Notes under the pieces: generated by a model
What the model was told of the DNA's origin: nothing
Seen by the model: the letters and a program-made list of their open reading frames with translations, nothing else
Database searches by the model: none
Shown here: piece after piece, positions 16,030 through 24,587 of the stretch
How the letters are laid out: each line of letters opens with the position of its first letter
Position numbering within the stretch: position 1 is the stretch's first letter
Assembly: GCA_033763795.1 (NCBI GenBank)
Contig: JANRJV010000078.1
Location: 1-34,385, forward strand
DNA: 34,385 bases
Origin: JAEUIV01 sp033763795
Lineage (GTDB): Bacteria; Planctomycetota; Phycisphaerae; Phycisphaerales; UBA1924
Direction of reading: 5' to 3'
Program-made: the position numbers and the translations under genes

Positions 16030-16066
16030 TGAAACGAACAAGCCCGGGGCGCGGGCCCCGGGCTTG
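16030..16066 (-). terminator. Rho-independent terminator after the BI-1 family gene
   Basis: Twelve-base perfect stem (16039-16050 with 16055-16066, four-base loop), read on the minus strand and followed by ttcgtttca. It separates the Bax-inhibitor gene (ends 16103) from the DUF6065-type gene (starts 16002), so the two are probably separate transcripts. Confidence 0.72.
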
Positions 16067-16102
16067 GCGGAGGGTGACGTTGCAGCGTGCCTGGGGGCGC
16101 GG

Positions 16103-16981
16103 TTACTCGCTCGAGCGGAGCTTGGCGAGCAGTCGGAGGACCTCGATGTAGAGCCAGACGAGGGTGACGAGCAGGCCGAAGGCGCCGAACCACTCCATGT
16201 AGCGCGGGGCGCGGGCCTGGGCGGCGCTCTCGATGAAGTCGAAGTCGAGGACGAGGTTGGCCGAGGCGAGGACGACGACGAGCAGCGAGAAGCCGATGGA
16301 GATCAGGCCGCCGTTGCTGGGGTCATAGACGGAGGCGAGGCTGTGGGCGCCGAAGAGCGAGGCGACGAAGGCGATGAGGCCGTAGAGGCACACGCCGAGC
16401 GTGCCGACGATGACGGTGTTGCGGAAGACGGGGCCCGGACGGATGAGGCGGGCGGTGTAGGCCAGGCACAGGGCGCCGGCGATGCCGAAGGTCAGGAGGA
16501 TGGCATTGAAGACGAGGCCCCCGTTGAAGGAGGTGGCGGAGGTGGAGACGTCGGCGGCCGCGCCGGGGGCCGGCGAGGCGGCGAACCACGCCGAGATGCC
16601 GCCCAGGAAGAGGCCTTCCGCGGCGGCGTAGAGCGGGGCGACGACGGGCGAGGTCCTGGGCTTGAAGACGGCGACGAGCGAGAGGATCAGGCCGACGATC
16701 GCTCCGCCGAAGGTCAGCGCCATGCCGAGCCCGCGCGAGTTCTGGCCCGTCGCGAGGGTCCAGGTGACGAGCGCGAGCGCGACGCAGATCGTGAGCAGAA
16801 AGAAGGTCTTGTTGACCGTTCCCTGAACGGTCATCACCTTTTCGTTCGCGGCGGGGCCTCGCGCGGCGGCCGGGGCGGGGACGCCGCCCAGACGGCCCTG
16901 CCGCTCCAGGTCGTCCCAGGTCTGAGCCGGGGCGGCGTTGTAGGCCATGCGGGAAAGGGCGGGATTGGAAGTCCGGAACAT
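16103..16981 (-). CDS. Bax inhibitor-1/YccA family membrane protein
   Basis: 292 residues. A roughly 50-residue cytoplasmic N-terminus (starts MFRTSNPALSRMAYN) is followed by about seven membrane segments. The N-terminal segment 'RTSNPAL' and the VNKTFFLLTICVALALVTW first helix are typical of the large-form BI-1/TMBIM proteins annotated as YccA/YetJ-like. The C-terminal end has DFDFIESAAQA and WFGAFGLLVTLVWLYIEVLRLL, the family's LNDF/aspartate-containing sixth helix region. Related bacterial YetJ is a pH-gated calcium leak channel; function here is inferred. AGGAG before the ATG supports 16981. It ends in its own hairpin terminator and is divergent from the POT transporter. Confidence 0.9.
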   Translation of the reverse strand: MFRTSNPALSRMAYNAAPAQTWDDLERQGRLGGVPAPAAARGPAANEKVMTVQGTVNKTFFLLTICVALALVTWTLATGQNSRGLGMALTFGGAIVGLILSLVAVFKPRTSPVVAPLYAAAEGLFLGGISAWFAASPAPGAAADVSTSATSFNGGLVFNAILLTFGIAGALCLAYTARLIRPGPVFRNTVIVGTLGVCLYGLIAFVASLFGAHSLASVYDPSNGGLISIGFSLLVVVLASANLVLDFDFIESAAQARAPRYMEWFGAFGLLVTLVWLYIEVLRLLAKLRSSE

Positions 16982-17389
16982 GGGTGTAACTCTCCTGCGC
17001 GGCCGGGACTGAGCCCGGCTCGGTCTCAATGGTATATCGGCTGCGCGACGCGTTTTGTTCCCCGCGAGGACGGTCGCTGGAATGTGCGAAAACGAGCGGA
17101 CGTACCGCACCGGCCGGGCGAGATGAAGTGCGGGCGGACAGGAATCAGCGGATTCGCTGGCGCCCATGCGCGGTCAGCAGGGCCGCCCGGGGCCCCGCGG
17201 GGCTCGGGCGGGAGGCCCGACGGGTGGTCGGTGGCCCGACCATTACAATTCCTTTGCAAAGCGTCCGCCTCCGCGGGGGTGGGGATTCGACAGGGGGGTG
17301 GTGTGCTCGCGCGCGGCGTGCGGGCGTGATGGTCGCAAGCGCGCGGTCCTCGATGGAGCGCGCGGGACAAACGCGTTCGGAGGTCGCTG
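16982..17389. other. Divergent non-coding gap (BI-1 / POT transporter)
   Basis: 408 bases without a supportable gene. It holds a 7-bp hairpin (17225-17231 with 17236-17242), a -10-like TACAAT at 17244-17249 without a matching -35, and a 10-bp palindrome ctttgcaaag at 17252-17261, the only AT-containing structured patch. These may be promoter/operator parts for one of the two divergent genes; each alone is weak. GGAGG at 17379-17383 is the ribosome site of the POT gene. Confidence 0.4.
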
Positions 17390-19549
17390 ATGGCGTCTCA
17401 CACCTCGGGCATCGACACGCAGGATCCGGTGCGCAACGTCCCGCCGGCGGGCTTCGACCCGCACGCGGGCAAGCAGCTTTTGGGCCACCCGGCGGGGCTG
17501 TTCCTGCTGTTCATCGTCGAGATGTGGGAGCGGTTCAGTTATTACGGCATGCGCGGCCTGCTGGTGCTGTACATGATCGGCATCGCCGCGGTCCACCAGC
17601 TGGCCCCGGGCGTGTACACGAACACGCTCAAGATCGACGAACTGGCGCCCAGCGGTGCGGCGGCGGGCGGCGCGGCGGGGGCCGCGGGCCCGGCGGCGAC
17701 GATGCACGTGCCATTCGAGATCCGCGTGGGCAAGCAGGACGGGGCGGCGGCCTCGGCGGCACCGGCCCCCGCGCCCGAGAGCACGGGCACGTTCCGCCTG
17801 AAGGTCGAAAGGTTGCGGCAGGTCGGCGAGGGCGATCAGGCGACGTGGGAGGTCGACGCGGGCACCCCCGCTGACGCGCGGGTCGTCGTGATGGGCGAGC
17901 CCGGCGCCAAGAAGGGCTTCTCCAACAGCAAGACCGCCTTCCGCATCACCAACCCGACGGACGAGGAGATCGAGGTCAGCCTCGGCGTTCTTCCGGACCC
18001 CACGGAGGGGCGCGTCTATCTGGCGCCCAACAACACGCAGGGCAAGAGCCTCACCGTCAAGATCAAGCCCGACTCCCAGCTGACCGAGAAGGACAGGCCC
18101 TTCGACGTTGTGGTCGCGACCAACGACCATGACTCGGGGCGGAACTGGACGAACAAGTCCGCTACGACGATGTACGGCTGGTACACGGGGCTGGCGTACC
18201 TGTTCCCGGTGATCGGCGGCATCCTGGCGGACCGCTTCATCGGGACGCACCGCTCGATGGTGCTGGGCGGGCTCCTGATCGCGCTGGGGCACGTGGTGCT
18301 GGGCGTGTCGGGCTTCGGTGCGATGGCGCACAACAACGAGGGGCTCGCCGCGTTCATGGGCGGGCTGGCGCTCATCATCCTGGGCACGGGGCACTTCAAG
18401 CCCTGCGTGTCGACGATGGTGGGCGAGCTCTACCGCCCGGGCGATCCGCGTCGCGACGGCGGGTTCAGCATCTTCTACATGGGCATCAACCTGGGCGCGT
18501 TCCTGTGCGCGTTCGTGTGCGGCACGCTGGGGCAGAAGGTCGGCTGGCACTACGGGTTCGGGTCGGCGGCGGTGGGCATGATCGCGGGGCTCGTGATCTA
18601 CATGGTGGGCAAGCCCGTGCTGCTCAAGGGGATCGGCAACCCGCCCCCCGGGCGCCCCAACATCACGCTGGCGCTCTTCGTCGTGTCGTGCGTGATTTCC
18701 GCGGCGTTCGCGCTGGCGTTCCACCAGGGCGTGTTCGCGTCGCTGGGCGAGGCGATGGACCGGCTGGGCGACAACGAGATGCTCAGCCGCGGGATCGTGG
18801 TGGCGGGCCTGGCGGTGGTGCTGGGATCGGTCGGGTGGTTCGTGGCGGTCCAGAAGCCGGGCGACAAGGGGCCGACGCTCTCGATCTTCCTGTTCATGCT
18901 GTTCAACGCGTTCTTCTGGATCGCGTTCGAGCAGGCGGGCGGCTCGCTGAACGTCTTCGCGGAGCAGAACACGGACCGCATGGTGGGCACGTTCGAGGTG
19001 CCGGCGACGTGGTTCCAGTCGATCAACGCGCTGTTCATCATCTTGTTCGCCCCCTTCTTCGCGTGGATGTGGGGCGCGCTGGGCAAGCGGAACCTGAACC
19101 CGACGCAGCCGGCGAAGATCGCCTTCGGGCTGATCCTGCTGGCGGCGGGGTTCATCTTCATGGTCTTCGGCGGGATGCAGGCGGCCAAGGGGCAGCTCGT
19201 CTCCCCGCTGTGGCTCATCGGCGCGTACTACCTGCACACGATGGGCGAGCTGTGCCTCTCGCCCACGGGCCTCAGCTACGTGACCAAGGCGGCGCCGGTC
19301 CGCTTCGTGTCGCTGCTGATGGGCGTTTGGTTCATCAGCTCGTTCATCGCCAACCTGGGCGCGGGCCTGATCGGTGCGCAGGTCGAGGCGATCGAGCGCG
19401 GCGAGATCAAGCTGCCCTGGAGCGACTGGAACCTGGGCGGGCAGGCGGACTTCTTCCTGCTGTTCGTGGTCGTGCCGGGCGGCGTGGGGCTGCTGGTGCT
19501 GCTGTTCACCCCGCTGCTGAAGAAGCTGCTCCGGAACCAGAACGACTGA
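17390..19549 (+). CDS. POT/PTR-family proton-dependent oligopeptide transporter with inserted domain
   Basis: 719 residues, about 200 longer than usual bacterial POT proteins (about 500). POT transporters import di- and tripeptides with protons. TM1 carries the family motif ExxER (Glu44, Glu47, Arg48 in EMWERFSYYGMR). Other marks are the GGILADRFIG segment after TM2, GTGHFKPCVSTMVGELY, and FSIFYMGINLGAF. Between TM1 (about 36-66) and TM2 (about 261) lies about 190 extra residues: a Gly/Ala-rich linker, then beta-type segments (FRLKVERLR, KTAFRITNPTDEEIEVSLGV, KSLTVKIKPDSQL), probably an extracytoplasmic Ig-like domain. Late segments include the GELCLSPTGLSYVTKAAP stretch typical of the family. 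Ends in a strong terminator. Confidence 0.93.
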   Translation: MASHTSGIDTQDPVRNVPPAGFDPHAGKQLLGHPAGLFLLFIVEMWERFSYYGMRGLLVLYMIGIAAVHQLAPGVYTNTLKIDELAPSGAAAGGAAGAAGPAATMHVPFEIRVGKQDGAAASAAPAPAPESTGTFRLKVERLRQVGEGDQATWEVDAGTPADARVVVMGEPGAKKGFSNSKTAFRITNPTDEEIEVSLGVLPDPTEGRVYLAPNNTQGKSLTVKIKPDSQLTEKDRPFDVVVATNDHDSGRNWTNKSATTMYGWYTGLAYLFPVIGGILADRFIGTHRSMVLGGLLIALGHVVLGVSGFGAMAHNNEGLAAFMGGLALIILGTGHFKPCVSTMVGELYRPGDPRRDGGFSIFYMGINLGAFLCAFVCGTLGQKVGWHYGFGSAAVGMIAGLVIYMVGKPVLLKGIGNPPPGRPNITLALFVVSCVISAAFALAFHQGVFASLGEAMDRLGDNEMLSRGIVVAGLAVVLGSVGWFVAVQKPGDKGPTLSIFLFMLFNAFFWIAFEQAGGSLNVFAEQNTDRMVGTFEVPATWFQSINALFIILFAPFFAWMWGALGKRNLNPTQPAKIAFGLILLAAGFIFMVFGGMQAAKGQLVSPLWLIGAYYLHTMGELCLSPTGLSYVTKAAPVRFVSLLMGVWFISSFIANLGAGLIGAQVEAIERGEIKLPWSDWNLGGQADFFLLFVVVPGGVGLLVLLFTPLLKKLLRNQND

Positions 19550-19583
19550 GCGCCGCCATCCACGCCGGGTGAGTCGAAACAAG

Positions 19584-19607
19584 GCCGGGAGCGATCCCGG
19601 CTTTTTT
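19584..19607 (+). terminator. Rho-independent terminator of the POT transporter gene
   Basis: Seven-base perfect stem (19584-19590 with 19595-19601), GCGA tetraloop of the GNRA class, then six Ts (19602-19607). It lies 34 bases after the POT stop codon. Confidence 0.87.
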
Positions 19608-19631
19608 CGTGGCCCGACGCGCCGCTCGCGG

Positions 19632-19660
19632 ACGGGCGGCAGGCGCACGGGCGGCAGGCG
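19632..19660. repeat. Short direct repeat (15-base period)
   Basis: acgggcggcaggcg occurs at 19632-19645 and again at 19647-19660, between the POT terminator and the aldehyde dehydrogenase stop codon. Probably replication slippage; no function inferred. Confidence 0.7.
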
Positions 19661-19668
19661 GCGGCGCG

Positions 19669-21147
19669 TTACGGCAGCTTGGTGTAGACGCGGAGGCCCT
19701 GGAGCCCGCCCTCGCGGCCGAAGCCCGACTCCTTGCACCCGCCGAAGGGCGATGCGGGGTCGAACTGGTTGAAGGTGTTGCACCAGACGACCCCGGAGCG
19801 GAGCCTCGACGCGACGTCGAACATCTTGGAGCCCTTGCTGGTCCAGACTCCGGCGGCGAGGCCGTAGGGCGTGTTGTTGGCCTTGGCGACGGCCTCGTCG
19901 GGGGTTCGGAAGGTCATGAGCGCGAGGACCGGGCCGAAGATCTCTTCGCGTGCGATGCGGTGGCTCTGCTGCACGCCCGTGAAGAAGCACGGGGCGCACC
20001 AGTAGCCGCGGGTCGGGAGCGGGCCGGTCTCGGGGCGGTTGAGCGTGGCGCCCTCGGCGGCGCCGGCGTCGAGATAGCCCCGGACGCGGGCGAGCTGGGC
20101 GGCGGAGTTGAGGGCGCCCACGTCGGTGTTCTTGTCGAGGGGGTCGCCCACGCGGAGCGAGCGCATGCGGAACTCGAGCCGGCGCGCGACCTCGGCGGCG
20201 ATGCTCTCCTGCACGAGGAGCCGCGAGCCCGCGCAGCAGACCTGGCCCTGGTTGAAGTAGATGCCCGAGATGACGCCCTCGACCGCCTGATCCAGCGGGG
20301 CGTCGTCGAAGATGATGTTGGGGCTCTTTCCGCCCAGCTCGAGCGTGAGGGGCACGCCCCGCGCGGCGGCGACCGACGCGAGCTTCTTGCCCACCTCGGT
20401 CGAGCCCGTGAAGGCGAGCTTGTCGATGCCGGGGTGGGACGCGAGGGCGGCGCCGACCTGTCCGTCGCCCGTGATGATGTTGACGACGCCCGGCGGGAGG
20501 CCCGATTCGCGGAAGATCTCCGCCAGGCGCAGCGCGGTCAGAGGCGTGGTCTCGGCGGGCTTGAGCACCACCGTGTTGCCGCAGGCCAGCGCCGGGGCGA
20601 TCTTCCACGCGAGCATGAGCAGCGGGAAGTTCCAGGGGATGATCTGCGCGCAGACGCCCAGCGGCGCGGGGCGGGCCCCGGCGAAGGCGTGCTGCAGCTT
20701 GTCCGCCCAGCCGGCGTGATAGAAAAAGTGCTGCGCGGCGAGGGGCACGTCGACGTCGCGCGATTCGCGGATGGGCTTGCCGTTGTCGAGGGTCTCGAGC
20801 ACTGCGAGCTCGCGGGCCCGTTCCTGGATGCGGCGCGCGACGCGGTAGAGGTACTTGCCGCGCTCGATTCCCGGGAGCGCGCTCCAGCGCGGGAAGGCCT
20901 CGCGCGCGGCGCGGACGGCGGCGTCGACGTCCTCGGCGCTCGCCTGCGTGATCTGGGCGAGCGGGGCCTCGGTCGCGGGGTTGATGGTCGCGAAGGTGCG
21001 GCCCGGGGCGGCGGGCTCGGTGAACGAGCCGTTGATGAAGCAGCCGTAGGCGGGCGCGATCTCGACCTTGACGGATTCGGGCGCGGGGTCGTAGTTCCAG
21101 CGGAAGGGTGCCGGTGCGGTCTGCGGGGCGCGCGGGGCGGTGGTCAT
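19669..21147 (-). CDS. Aldehyde dehydrogenase (NAD(P)+-dependent), full length
   Basis: 492 residues, the usual class size. It oxidises an aldehyde to the acid with NAD(P)+; substrate unknown. Key residues are all present: PWNFP (171-175, oxyanion Asn173), KPAE (197-200, cofactor ribose contact), FTGSTEVG (246-253 cofactor loop), general base Glu270 in LELGGKSPN, and catalytic Cys304 in GQVCCAG. EEIFGPVLA and FGGCKESGFGREGG close the C-terminus. The start ATG overlaps the LolD-like stop as ATGA (21144-21147), so it is translationally coupled to an ABC transporter. About 4 kb away on the other strand lies a degenerate ALDH-like gene; the two may form a pair. Confidence 0.95.
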   Translation of the reverse strand: MTTAPRAPQTAPAPFRWNYDPAPESVKVEIAPAYGCFINGSFTEPAAPGRTFATINPATEAPLAQITQASAEDVDAAVRAAREAFPRWSALPGIERGKYLYRVARRIQERARELAVLETLDNGKPIRESRDVDVPLAAQHFFYHAGWADKLQHAFAGARPAPLGVCAQIIPWNFPLLMLAWKIAPALACGNTVVLKPAETTPLTALRLAEIFRESGLPPGVVNIITGDGQVGAALASHPGIDKLAFTGSTEVGKKLASVAAARGVPLTLELGGKSPNIIFDDAPLDQAVEGVISGIYFNQGQVCCAGSRLLVQESIAAEVARRLEFRMRSLRVGDPLDKNTDVGALNSAAQLARVRGYLDAGAAEGATLNRPETGPLPTRGYWCAPCFFTGVQQSHRIAREEIFGPVLALMTFRTPDEAVAKANNTPYGLAAGVWTSKGSKMFDVASRLRSGVVWCNTFNQFDPASPFGGCKESGFGREGGLQGLRVYTKLP

Positions 21148-21875
21148 TGTGCGGCTCCCTGGAGCGCGGGGGCGGGTTCGAGAACGCCGTCGACCAGCCG
21201 GACCGTGCGGTCGGCGCGTGCGGCGGTGGAGGCGTCGTGGGTCACGAGGATCATGGTGAGGCCGCGGTCGGCGCGGAGCTGCATGAGCGCGTCGAGGATC
21301 GAGGCGCCGGTCTTCTGGTCGAGGTTGCCGGTGGGCTCGTCGGCGAGGAGGAGGGCCGGCTCGTTGATGAGCGCCCGGGCGATGGCGACGCGCTGGCGCT
21401 CGCCGCCCGAGAGCTCGGCGGGGCGGTGCCGCAGCCGCTGGGCGAGGCCGAACCGGTCGAGCAGCTCCTCGGCGCTGCGGCGGAGTGCCGAGCCCCGGCG
21501 CGCGAAGCCCGTTCTGCCCAGCAGGACCATCGCGCTGATGAGCACGTTCTGCATGACGTTCAGCTCGGGGAGCAGATGATAGAACTGGAAGACGAAGCCC
21601 ACCTCCGAGGCGCGGTAGCGGTCGAGCTTGTGCGCGGACATGCCGCCAAGCGGGCGTCCGTTGTAGGAGATGGCGCCGCGGCCGGGGTCGGGCCGATCGA
21701 GACCGCCCAGCAGGTGCAGGAGCGTCGACTTGCCCGAGCCCGAGGCGCCGAGCACGGCCAGGCACTCGCGCGGCGCCACGTCCAGCGACACGCCCCGCAG
21801 CACGGGCACGCCGACGCGGCCCATGCGGTAGGTCTTGTGCAGATCGTGTGCGCTGATGATCACGGCGGGTTTCAC
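21144..21875 (-). CDS. ABC transporter ATP-binding protein, LolD-like
   Basis: 243 residues, the normal size of LolD/MacB-type ATPases. It powers a LolC/E-like permease. Motifs: Walker A GASGSGKST (43-51), Q-loop Gln97 (VFQFYHLLP), signature LSGGERQ (155-161), Walker B LLLADE (175-180) followed by PTGNLD, and H-loop His213 (VTHD). The GTG start at 21875 overlaps the permease stop codon in the four bases GTGA; the longer open frame upstream is a shadow of the permease gene. Its own stop overlaps the ALDH start. In Gram-negative bacteria LolCDE releases lipoproteins to the outer membrane. Whether it does so here is inference from family resemblance. Confidence 0.93.
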   Translation of the reverse strand: MKPAVIISAHDLHKTYRMGRVGVPVLRGVSLDVAPRECLAVLGASGSGKSTLLHLLGGLDRPDPGRGAISYNGRPLGGMSAHKLDRYRASEVGFVFQFYHLLPELNVMQNVLISAMVLLGRTGFARRGSALRRSAEELLDRFGLAQRLRHRPAELSGGERQRVAIARALINEPALLLADEPTGNLDQKTGASILDALMQLRADRGLTMILVTHDASTAARADRTVRLVDGVLEPAPALQGAAQ

Positions 21876-23380
21876 TCGAATCGCAGGGCGCGGACGGGGT
21901 CCATGAACGCGGCGCGGAGGGCGGGGATCAGCGCGCCCAGCGCGCTGGAGGCGATGCCGCTGCACACGACGATCCCCGCGCGCACGGGGTCGACCTTGTT
22001 GGGGATCACGTCGAAGTAGTAGACGCGCGGGTCCCAGACCCACAGGCCCAGGGCGCTGCCCAGCCACTCATGGATGGGGTTGATGTTGGTCACGATGACG
22101 AACGCCAGGGCCGCCCCAGCGAGCGAGCCCACGATGCCGATCACCAGCCCGTAGCGGACGAACAGCCACGCGACCCCCGCGCGCGAGGCGCCGACCGCCC
22201 GCAGCACGCCGATGTCCCGCGTCTTCTCCGAGATCATGGACCAGAAGATCGCGAAGATCAGGAACACCGCCGTGATCGAGATGAACGAGAAGAGGACCAG
22301 CACCAGCGAGGTCTCCTTCTTCACGGCGGAGATGAAGACCTTCAGCCCGGGCTTCTCCTCCCAGGTGAAGATGAGCCCGTGCTGCTCGGCGGGCGGCGCG
22401 TCCTTGTGCAGCGCGCGGAACTCGGCGTAGATCTCCTTGCAGCGATCGCGCAGCGCGGCCGCGGCGACGCCCGGCGCCGCCTTCACGAGCACCGTCGTCG
22501 CGCGGGCCGGCGAGAGCTCCCCCCCCTCGGGCGGGATCAGGACCTCGCGCCCGGTCTCGGGGTCGCGCTCGATGCGCGGGACGTCGTCAACGGGATCCAG
22601 CTTCCGGGCCGAGTCCATGCGCAGCATCTGCTGCAGCGACTCCAGCGGCACGACGACCCACTCCGCGTCGACCTGGTACAGCCCCGAGTGGAACTCGTTG
22701 GCGACGGGGAAGCGCCGCGCCGCGGCCTCGATCGCCACGCCGCGCCGCGAGAGCGGGAGCACGCTGAGCGTCACCTCGCGCTCGGGCATGTCGTAATAGC
22801 GCGTCCTGAAGAAGCCCTCGGGGGTGCGCTCGTTGTTGTATTCGGTGACCTGGATGCCCAGCGCGACGGCGGGTCGGAGGCCGGCGGACCCGTCGGACTC
22901 CGCGAGGCGGGCGCCGTCTTCGAGCCAGCCCGCCATCTCGGGGCTTTCAAGGCGCGGGTCGGCGCGCTCCGCGTCGCGGGCCAGGGGCTCTTCCAGCGGC
23001 CGCCACCACAGGCGGTCGCGATAGCCCGTCACGCGGTGGTACCCCTCGGGCTCGACGCCCACGACCGTCACGGGCTTGAGGTCGGTGGAGGGCAGGCCCA
23101 GCAGGCCGAGTGTTTCGATCGTGGGGGTCGCGGCGTCGACGGCGGGGTCCGCCTCCAGCCGGGCGACCAGGTCCTGATAGTGAGGGATGCCCTGGACGGG
23201 CCACGTGATGGACACGTCGCCGATCATGCTCTTGCCCGAGTTGAGCAGCATGACCAGGAAGCCGCCCATCACCGACCAGACGACGATGACCATGGCGGTG
23301 CAGAGCATCACCGCCGCCGACGCCAGCAGCGGCATGATCTTGGAGAAGAGATAGCGGCGGGTGAGCAGCGCCTGGTACAA
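21872..23380 (-). CDS. LolC/LolE-like (FtsX-domain) ABC transporter permease
   Basis: 502 residues from a TTG start at 23380 (MYQALLTRRYLFSK), which is where related permeases begin; a TTG at 23413 gives 11 more residues and cannot be excluded. Neither has a strong ribosome site. Topology: TM1 at about 15-45 (a Met/Ala/Val-rich run with VVWSVMGGFL), a periplasmic domain of about 300 residues, then three membrane segments with the FtsX-type motif EKTRDIGVLRAVGAS, and the ending DPVRALRFE. The length exceeds E. coli LolC (about 400) mainly because of a larger periplasmic domain with acidic inserts. Only one permease is present, so the complex is probably a homodimer. Divergent from dus. Confidence 0.88.
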   Translation of the reverse strand: MYQALLTRRYLFSKIMPLLASAAVMLCTAMVIVVWSVMGGFLVMLLNSGKSMIGDVSITWPVQGIPHYQDLVARLEADPAVDAATPTIETLGLLGLPSTDLKPVTVVGVEPEGYHRVTGYRDRLWWRPLEEPLARDAERADPRLESPEMAGWLEDGARLAESDGSAGLRPAVALGIQVTEYNNERTPEGFFRTRYYDMPEREVTLSVLPLSRRGVAIEAAARRFPVANEFHSGLYQVDAEWVVVPLESLQQMLRMDSARKLDPVDDVPRIERDPETGREVLIPPEGGELSPARATTVLVKAAPGVAAAALRDRCKEIYAEFRALHKDAPPAEQHGLIFTWEEKPGLKVFISAVKKETSLVLVLFSFISITAVFLIFAIFWSMISEKTRDIGVLRAVGASRAGVAWLFVRYGLVIGIVGSLAGAALAFVIVTNINPIHEWLGSALGLWVWDPRVYYFDVIPNKVDPVRAGIVVCSGIASSALGALIPALRAAFMDPVRALRFE

Positions 23381-23459
23381 GCGGGTGAATCGTAGCGGGC
23401 GGGCGCACGTCAAAGGGCGGCCGCTCGGGCCGCCGCCGGCGGGCTCCTACACTCCCGGC

Positions 23460-24587
23460 ATGCTGGGCGAGCACCAGATGAACCCCGCGATCGGCCGCCC
23501 GCTCAGGATCGGGCCGCTCGCGCTGGGCACCAATCTGCTGCTGGCGCCGGTCGCCAACTACTGCGATCTGGCGTGGCGCCTGACCTGCCGCGAACTGGGC
23601 GGGGTCGGGCTGGCGTGCACGGACCTGCTCTCGCCGCAGGGCCTGCTCCGCGGGACGGCCCACTCGCTCGACCTCGCCAAGACCACCGAGGACGACCGCC
23701 CGCTGTGCATGCAGCTCTACGGCGGGGACGGCGACATCCTCGCGGAGGGGGCCCTCTGGGCCGTGCGCCACGGCGCCACCGTCATCGACATCAACATGGG
23801 ATGCCCCGTCGACAAGGTCACAAAGAAGGACGGCGGGTCGAAGATGCTGTGCGATCCGGCGCGGACGGTGGCGATCGCGTCGAACGTCGTGCGCACGGTC
23901 GAGCGCGCCACGGGCGGGGCCGTGCCCGTCACGGCGAAGATGCGCCTGGGCTGGGACGAGAGCTGCATGGTCGCGCCGGACCTGGCGGTGGCCCTCGCCC
24001 GCGAGGGCATCCGCGCGATCACGGTCCACGGCCGGACCGCCAGCCAGAAGTTCCTGGGCGCCTGCTCGCTCGAGGGGATCAGGACGGTCGTGCAGGCGGT
24101 CGAGGCGGCGCTCGGTCCCCCGGCGGCCGGTGGCGGCGGGCCTCCCGTTATCGGGAACGGCGACGTGACCGACGCGGCCCGGGCGCTCGAGATGCTCCGC
24201 GTCACGGGCTGCGCCGGGGTGATGATCGGGCGGGGCAGCTTCAGCCGTCCCTGGCTCTTCCGGCAGGCGTGGGCCGCGCAGACGCTCGGGCTCGACTCGG
24301 GAGCGCCGGAGCTCGCCGAGCCCGGCGAAGCGGAGAAGATCGCCATCATCCGCCGGTACTTCCGCCTGATGCTCGAACACCGCGACGCGCACTACGCGCT
24401 CAATCACATGCGCCGGCGCATCAGCTGGATGGGCAAGGCGCTGGGCCCTTGCAAGCCTCTGAAGGAGCGCGTGCGCACCGCGGCGGATGCGCTCGCGGTC
24501 GAACTGGCGCTCGATGAGTTCCTCGCCGGCGGGCTCCGCTCGCGGGCCGGTGCAGGCGCGGACGAGCTGGAAGAGGTCGGCGCGTGA
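23460..24587 (+). CDS. dus: tRNA-dihydrouridine synthase
   Basis: 375 residues. Dus enzymes use FMN and NADPH to reduce uridine in tRNA loops. Marks: LAPVANYCDLAWR near residue 28, the flavin-binding core with CMQLYGGD (83-90), the catalytic Cys115 in INMGCPVDKVTKKDGGSKML, VTAKMRLGWDE, ITVHGRTASQKF, PPVIGNGDV and MIGRGSFSRPW. Substrate position (DusA, B or C) is not decided. The ATG at 23460 is used; an ATG at 23478 would shorten it by six residues, and neither has a clear Shine-Dalgarno. The stop overlaps the next start as GTGA, coupling it to the peroxiredoxin. The divergent partner is the LolC-like permease. Confidence 0.95.
   Translation: MLGEHQMNPAIGRPLRIGPLALGTNLLLAPVANYCDLAWRLTCRELGGVGLACTDLLSPQGLLRGTAHSLDLAKTTEDDRPLCMQLYGGDGDILAEGALWAVRHGATVIDINMGCPVDKVTKKDGGSKMLCDPARTVAIASNVVRTVERATGGAVPVTAKMRLGWDESCMVAPDLAVALAREGIRAITVHGRTASQKFLGACSLEGIRTVVQAVEAALGPPAAGGGGPPVIGNGDVTDAARALEMLRVTGCAGVMIGRGSFSRPWLFRQAWAAQTLGLDSGAPELAEPGEAEKIAIIRRYFRLMLEHRDAHYALNHMRRRISWMGKALGPCKPLKERVRTAADALAVELALDEFLAGGLRSRAGAGADELEEVGA

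Noticed and set aside
17243..20608. Very long minus-strand open frame (over 1,000 codons) across the POT gene
   Set aside because: It is the GC-rich complement of the POT transporter and part of the ALDH gene; the translation is Arg/Asp/His-rich low complexity and the real POT and ALDH motifs lie in other frames.
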